A stretch of 46,869 bases of DNA. Origin: CAZIKB01 sp964539665. Lineage in GTDB: Bacteria > Zhuqueibacterota > Zhuqueibacteria > Oceanimicrobiales > Oceanimicrobiaceae. Where the stretch lies: assembly GCA_964539665.1 (NCBI GenBank), contig CAZIKB010000046.1, forward strand, positions 1 to 46,869, written 5' to 3'. The position numbers were made by a program, and so were the translations under genes. The notes beneath the pieces were generated by a model, which made no database searches, was not told the DNA's origin, and saw nothing but the letters and a program-made list of their open reading frames with translations. Shown one piece after another: positions 44,301-46,869 of this stretch (position 1 is the first letter of the stretch; each line of letters opens with the position of its first letter).

Positions 44301-46633
44301 CCAATGTGACTTTTACACCTCAGGGCGGTACGGCTACGCCCATTGTCCAATCAAGCTATAGTGGAACCACATGGAGGGGAGCTGCTACTATCGCAGCCAC
44401 TGAAAATAATGGCGCCGCTGTCATTGCCGTAAGCGGGGCAAGAGATAATATCAACAATGTTATGGACCCAAATCCAACTGCAGGTACTTTTGTGATTGAC
44501 ACTGTTCCTCCCCAGGCGTTTGATTTAATCACTCCTTCTGACAGTAGTTGGGTGAACAGCCGCCGACCAACCCTCACCTGGGGCGCCGCCAGTGATGAAT
44601 TATCGGGTATCGGCAAATACCAGCTCTGGATTGATGGAGCATTGAACCGAAATAACATTCCCAACACAGCAACTTCGACAACTCCGATGTCGAATCTTGG
44701 ATTGGGTGAACATAGCTGGTTCGTTAAAGCCCTGGACACAGCCGGTAATGAACGCAATTCTTCATCTACCCGGAATCTTAAAATTGATACGGCTTTACCC
44801 GCCGTCCAAATTACGGAACCGCAAAATGGTGCAACTATTGGCGGCTACATTTACGATATTCGCGGCACAGCGGACGATGGCACAGGTTCTGGCGCTTCTG
44901 GAGTCAACACAGTGGAAATAAGTATTGACAATGGCAATTGGCAGACAGTCGTCAACACCGGCACGGACTTCAGCTCCTGGAGTTTTGAGTGGACAGATTA
45001 CAGTGCAGGCGAACACACCATGAGAAGCAGAGCCATTGACTTTGCCGGAAATACTGGTTCAAGTCCGCTTATTAACATAACGGTCGATTTTTCTGCCCCG
45101 GAAATTACTAATTTAACGGTTGCTCCAAATCCAGCTAAAGCAGGTGAAGTTACTGCAACTGTTGAGTTTCAAGTTGGCGAAAGTGGCATGGATAACAGCG
45201 TCAGCCCGGTGGTTACATTTAGGCCATCTGGCGATTCCAACAAATATCCAATCAGTCAAACCAGCTTTGCCGGCTCAACATGGACTGGAACCGTTACGAT
45301 AGCCGCAAATATGAATAACGGCACAGCAACGATTCAAACCTCGGGAGCTCAGGATAATAACGGCAACATCATGAAGCCTGTCGAGAATGCAGGTTCTTTT
45401 ATAATAGATTCTGTAGCGCCTGTGGTCGGAAATGTAAATGTTACACCTGATCCTGCAAAAGCCGGAACAGTTACAGCCAACATCTCTTTCACTGAAGCAA
45501 CCAGCGGATTGAACACCAATATTGCCCCATCGGTATCATTCACCCCAAATGGAGGCTCACCAATAAATCTCATTCAAACTGGCTATAACGTAATCAGCAA
45601 ACTTTGGAGTGGAACGGCAACGCTTGACATATCCATGAATGACGGAACCGCTACTATTCAAGTAAAAGATGCCGTGGATTTAGCCGGCAATGTCATGTCA
45701 GAAAACAATAATGCAGGACAATTTGTAATAGATGTCACACCGCCCTCAACCTTCGATCTTGTTTCACCGCTTGACAGCAGTTGGACATACGAGGGAACGC
45801 CAAAGTTGTCCTGGCAGCAAACCAATGATGCAACCTCAGGTTTGGCAAAATTTCAATTGTATATCAATGCCGAGCTAAATAGAGATAACCTGTCTCCATC
45901 AACAGCTTCCACGACACCAGCTTCCGACTTAGTAGACGGCGCTTATCTCTGGCACATTCTGGTGATCGATAATGCTGGCAATGAGACCAAATCTACCTCA
46001 ACCCGAATGTTGAGAATTGACAAATCACCGCCTGAGTCCGAGATTACAAATTTAACATCCGGACAGGAAGCCGCTGGCACAGTTATGGTAGAAGGAACAG
46101 CGAACGATGGTTTAGGGGCTGTTGCTGGCTGTGGAGTAAAAAGTGTCTCCGTAAGCACCGACGGAGGAGCTATCTGGAATACTGCGGCCAATACCGGGAC
46201 TGACTTTGACACATGGAAATATGAATGGAACATGCAAGAGTCAGGAAATTTTACTATTAAATCGAAAGCCGTTGACCTAATCGGTAATGAAGAAATACCA
46301 GGTGATGGAATTTTGATCACAGACGTCGACCTAAATTCTCAAAATCAAATACCGACAGAATTCTCACTATCACAAAACTACCCTAATCCTTTTAATCCTG
46401 AAACCATCATAGAATATCAGATACCAAAGAAATCACAAGTCACCATTAGAATTTATAATCTTGTTGGGCAAGAAATTGTAAACCTGGTGAATGAGGGAAA
46501 AGACGTAGGCAATTTCAAAATTGTCTGGGACGGGAAGGATTCTTTTGGGACTATAGTTACCAGCGGAGTTTATGTTTATCAAATGAGAGCCGGGGATTTT
46601 GTTACTAGTAGGAAATTGATCTTGCTGAGGTAA
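41387..46633 (+). CDS. Giant secreted Ig-array protein with C-terminal sorting-type domain
   Basis: This 1748-aa protein has a signal peptide (cleavage near Gly30/Gln31), a Big_5 Ig domain (31-145, ATPADGEVNVSTLSTIQLTF), a carboxypeptidase-regulatory-like domain (about 147-255), and the same SPNGGEFLAGGQI domain as the preceding gene (about 256-355). Next come seven Ig-like repeats of type A (FxLxxPxDxSW...YQLWIDG...HTWxVKAxDxAGN), three of type B (GTxxDGTGSGV...STDGG...NTGTDFSxWxxEW) and three of type C (NPNPxxxGxVxxTxxF...NGTATIxxxxAxDxxGNxM). The tail from about 1655 is a more divergent QNYPNPFNP module. It probably acts as a long surface stalk or adhesin. GAGG precedes the ATG. Confidence 0.88.
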   Translation: MSNFYKHFKNIFLILWIFNCLFLLNNPTYGQFNLISATPADGEVNVSTLSTIQLTFSAPLDTNAVFSITNGFYLGIQMFPENASEFPPANPDAITVSNNMKTVTFSDVTLSDDTKFTLLLSGAKSNTGDLLDRPYAMTFTTGSTLPVGEISGEISFPDKDPGGAVVELFTESPLVNNNDPEAITVVPSSAVAYTVHYLPAGNYWPVTVKDTNRDAQFDLIGADASGFYDPNSDGIIDSVKVLPGSRVTGINMTLSAALSLESPNGGEFLAGGQIKEVNWSTARIQVDHITLLYSTDSGNSYPNLIADLVPNTGSYNWTLPQVNSSTMRVEIQAKDANNVVLAEDVSKSDFTIDSTPPNSFNLNSPTNGSWETGSPTFSWTPSSDELAGLLKYQLIIDGVVNQDSIPPTATISLPTNALSNGFHTWNVKAIDKAGNERSSNQSWTVRVDAASPTAFNLLLPEDSTWTANPQPEFTWQASSDAQSGLSKYQLFINGNLNRDDLSISQTSTTPVSALSSGDHTWYIQALDIAGNTTQSNQTWTIRIDKTAPTTFNLTSPAHNSWTGDTTPTFSWQTATDANSGLSKYELWVDGVSAIDNISSSQTNVTLLDSLELTPGNHTWRMKAYDYAGNMRQTNYTWTIRVDTQSPSVFSLSAPNDSAFVNFPTPNFSWNATTDAGAGISHYQLWIDGSLSADNITSITSSPGTPITEGFHNWYVKAFDNVGNTRQSSETWMVVGEWNPPQAFELAAPANGDTVLVSKPVLSWLPSVDVGSGIARYELWINGVINRTVSAAGTSTTPAASLPNGIQTWFVKALDHAENSTSSTSTWQFVVDRDITKPISAIITPTAGTTIGGTSYTITGTSNDGTGSGVEKVDVSTDGGVTWYSAANTGTDFSAWEYEWINYPAGSHTIKSRATDKEGNVETPGAGVTVTADLTKPKVTSIVINPNPTSSGNVSVTIYFSVSNSGLNHASVPNVTFTPQGGTATPIVQSSYSGTTWRGAATIAATENNGAAVIAVSGARDNINNVMDPNPTAGTFVIDTVPPQAFDLITPSDSSWVNSRRPTLTWGAASDELSGIGKYQLWIDGALNRNNIPNTATSTTPMSNLGLGEHSWFVKALDTAGNERNSSSTRNLKIDTALPAVQITEPQNGATIGGYIYDIRGTADDGTGSGASGVNTVEISIDNGNWQTVVNTGTDFSSWSFEWTDYSAGEHTMRSRAIDFAGNTGSSPLINITVDFSAPEITNLTVAPNPAKAGEVTATVEFQVGESGMDNSVSPVVTFRPSGDSNKYPISQTSFAGSTWTGTVTIAANMNNGTATIQTSGAQDNNGNIMKPVENAGSFIIDSVAPVVGNVNVTPDPAKAGTVTANISFTEATSGLNTNIAPSVSFTPNGGSPINLIQTGYNVISKLWSGTATLDISMNDGTATIQVKDAVDLAGNVMSENNNAGQFVIDVTPPSTFDLVSPLDSSWTYEGTPKLSWQQTNDATSGLAKFQLYINAELNRDNLSPSTASTTPASDLVDGAYLWHILVIDNAGNETKSTSTRMLRIDKSPPESEITNLTSGQEAAGTVMVEGTANDGLGAVAGCGVKSVSVSTDGGAIWNTAANTGTDFDTWKYEWNMQESGNFTIKSKAVDLIGNEEIPGDGILITDVDLNSQNQIPTEFSLSQNYPNPFNPETIIEYQIPKKSQVTIRIYNLVGQEIVNLVNEGKDVGNFKIVWDGKDSFGTIVTSGVYVYQMRAGDFVTSRKLILLR

Positions 46634-46705
46634 TAATAAGTCATTAATTTTATTTCTAAAAAATATTTATTATTTATAACCAAACCAATTAAGGAGGAGA
46701 TTCAT

Positions 46706-46869
46706 ATGAAGACTTTCAGTTATTTAACAATTTTAATATCTTTGTCGATTTTTATAGGTTGTAGTGCGACTATTCCAGGTGGTTTAACAGATGCCACAAC
46801 TCCCATTTATGAACCTACTTATCAAATATTGGGGGAATCCGAAGGTTCGGTGTCATGGACATACTTCTT
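46706..46869 (+). CDS. Lipoprotein of unknown family, 3' end outside window
   Basis: ATG 46706 has a strong GGAGGAG 8 bases upstream and opens 54 codons to the window edge. The signal peptide MKTFSYLTILISLSIFIGC has a lipobox ending at Cys19, followed by SATIPGGLTDATTPIYEPTY and a region with GESEGSVSWTYF. The mature part recalls small outer-membrane-linked lipoproteins with a GLTDATxPI start, but I cannot name the family. It lies 72 bp after the Ig-array gene, on the same strand. Confidence 0.7.
   Translation, partial: MKTFSYLTILISLSIFIGCSATIPGGLTDATTPIYEPTYQILGESEGSVSWTYF

Overview
The window (about 40% GC by eye) looks like the chromosome of an uncultured FCB-group bacterium, of the Calditrichota / KSB1 / Ignavibacteria type. 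The evidence is three giant secreted proteins ending in the tail module with the Q-N-Y-P-N-P-F-N-P motif, long MacB/FtsX permeases with the paralogous organisation usual in that group, lipoproteins, and a TonB-type protein. This assignment is inference from protein style; there is no rRNA or other phylogenetic marker gene.

Left part (1-4.6 kb): an accessory region. It holds the 5' part of a DUF1456 gene, a restriction-modification pair whose nuclease closely resembles BstYI (RGATCY), and a translationally coupled pair of a 103-aa protein and a nucleotidyltransferase that resembles a toxin-antitoxin module. The last pair lies between two direct copies of a roughly 240-bp sequence that encodes only the N-terminal part of an integron-integrase-like tyrosine recombinase.

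4.6-17.3 kb: a five-gene MacAB-like export operon (adaptor, ATPase, three large permeases, minus strand) divergent from an NtrC-type response regulator and its histidine kinase (plus strand). The shared 300-bp spacer holds a full-consensus sigma-54 promoter facing the export operon, a weaker sigma-54-like element facing the regulator genes, and a 16-bp dyad between them. It reads as a self-contained sigma-54 circuit.

17.3-25.4 kb: YjbQ, a TonB-like protein, a membrane-bound SpoIIE/PP2C phosphatase with a probable frameshift at its N-terminus, a four-cluster ferredoxin-like protein, a frameshifted Rrf2 regulator with three conserved cysteines, and two overlapping thioredoxin-fold lipoproteins behind a good sigma-70 promoter. 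Several spacers carry dispersed inverted repeats.

25.4-32.9 kb (minus strand): yggS and nnr (metabolite repair), then a Lon-like AAA protease whose stop codon overlaps the start of cydA, followed by cydB. The leader in front of the protease has four copies of a 13-bp AT-rich motif. CydA has a short Q-loop and threonine at the position matching E. coli Lys252.

33.5-46.9 kb (plus strand): three secreted modular proteins of 1692, 822 and 1748 aa (an M6-type metalloprotease with beta-helix repeats; a jelly-roll plus Ig-repeat protein; a Big_5 plus Ig-array protein), all with related C-terminal sorting-type domains, then the start of a lipoprotein cut by the window edge.

No tRNA, rRNA, CRISPR array or complete transposon was seen.
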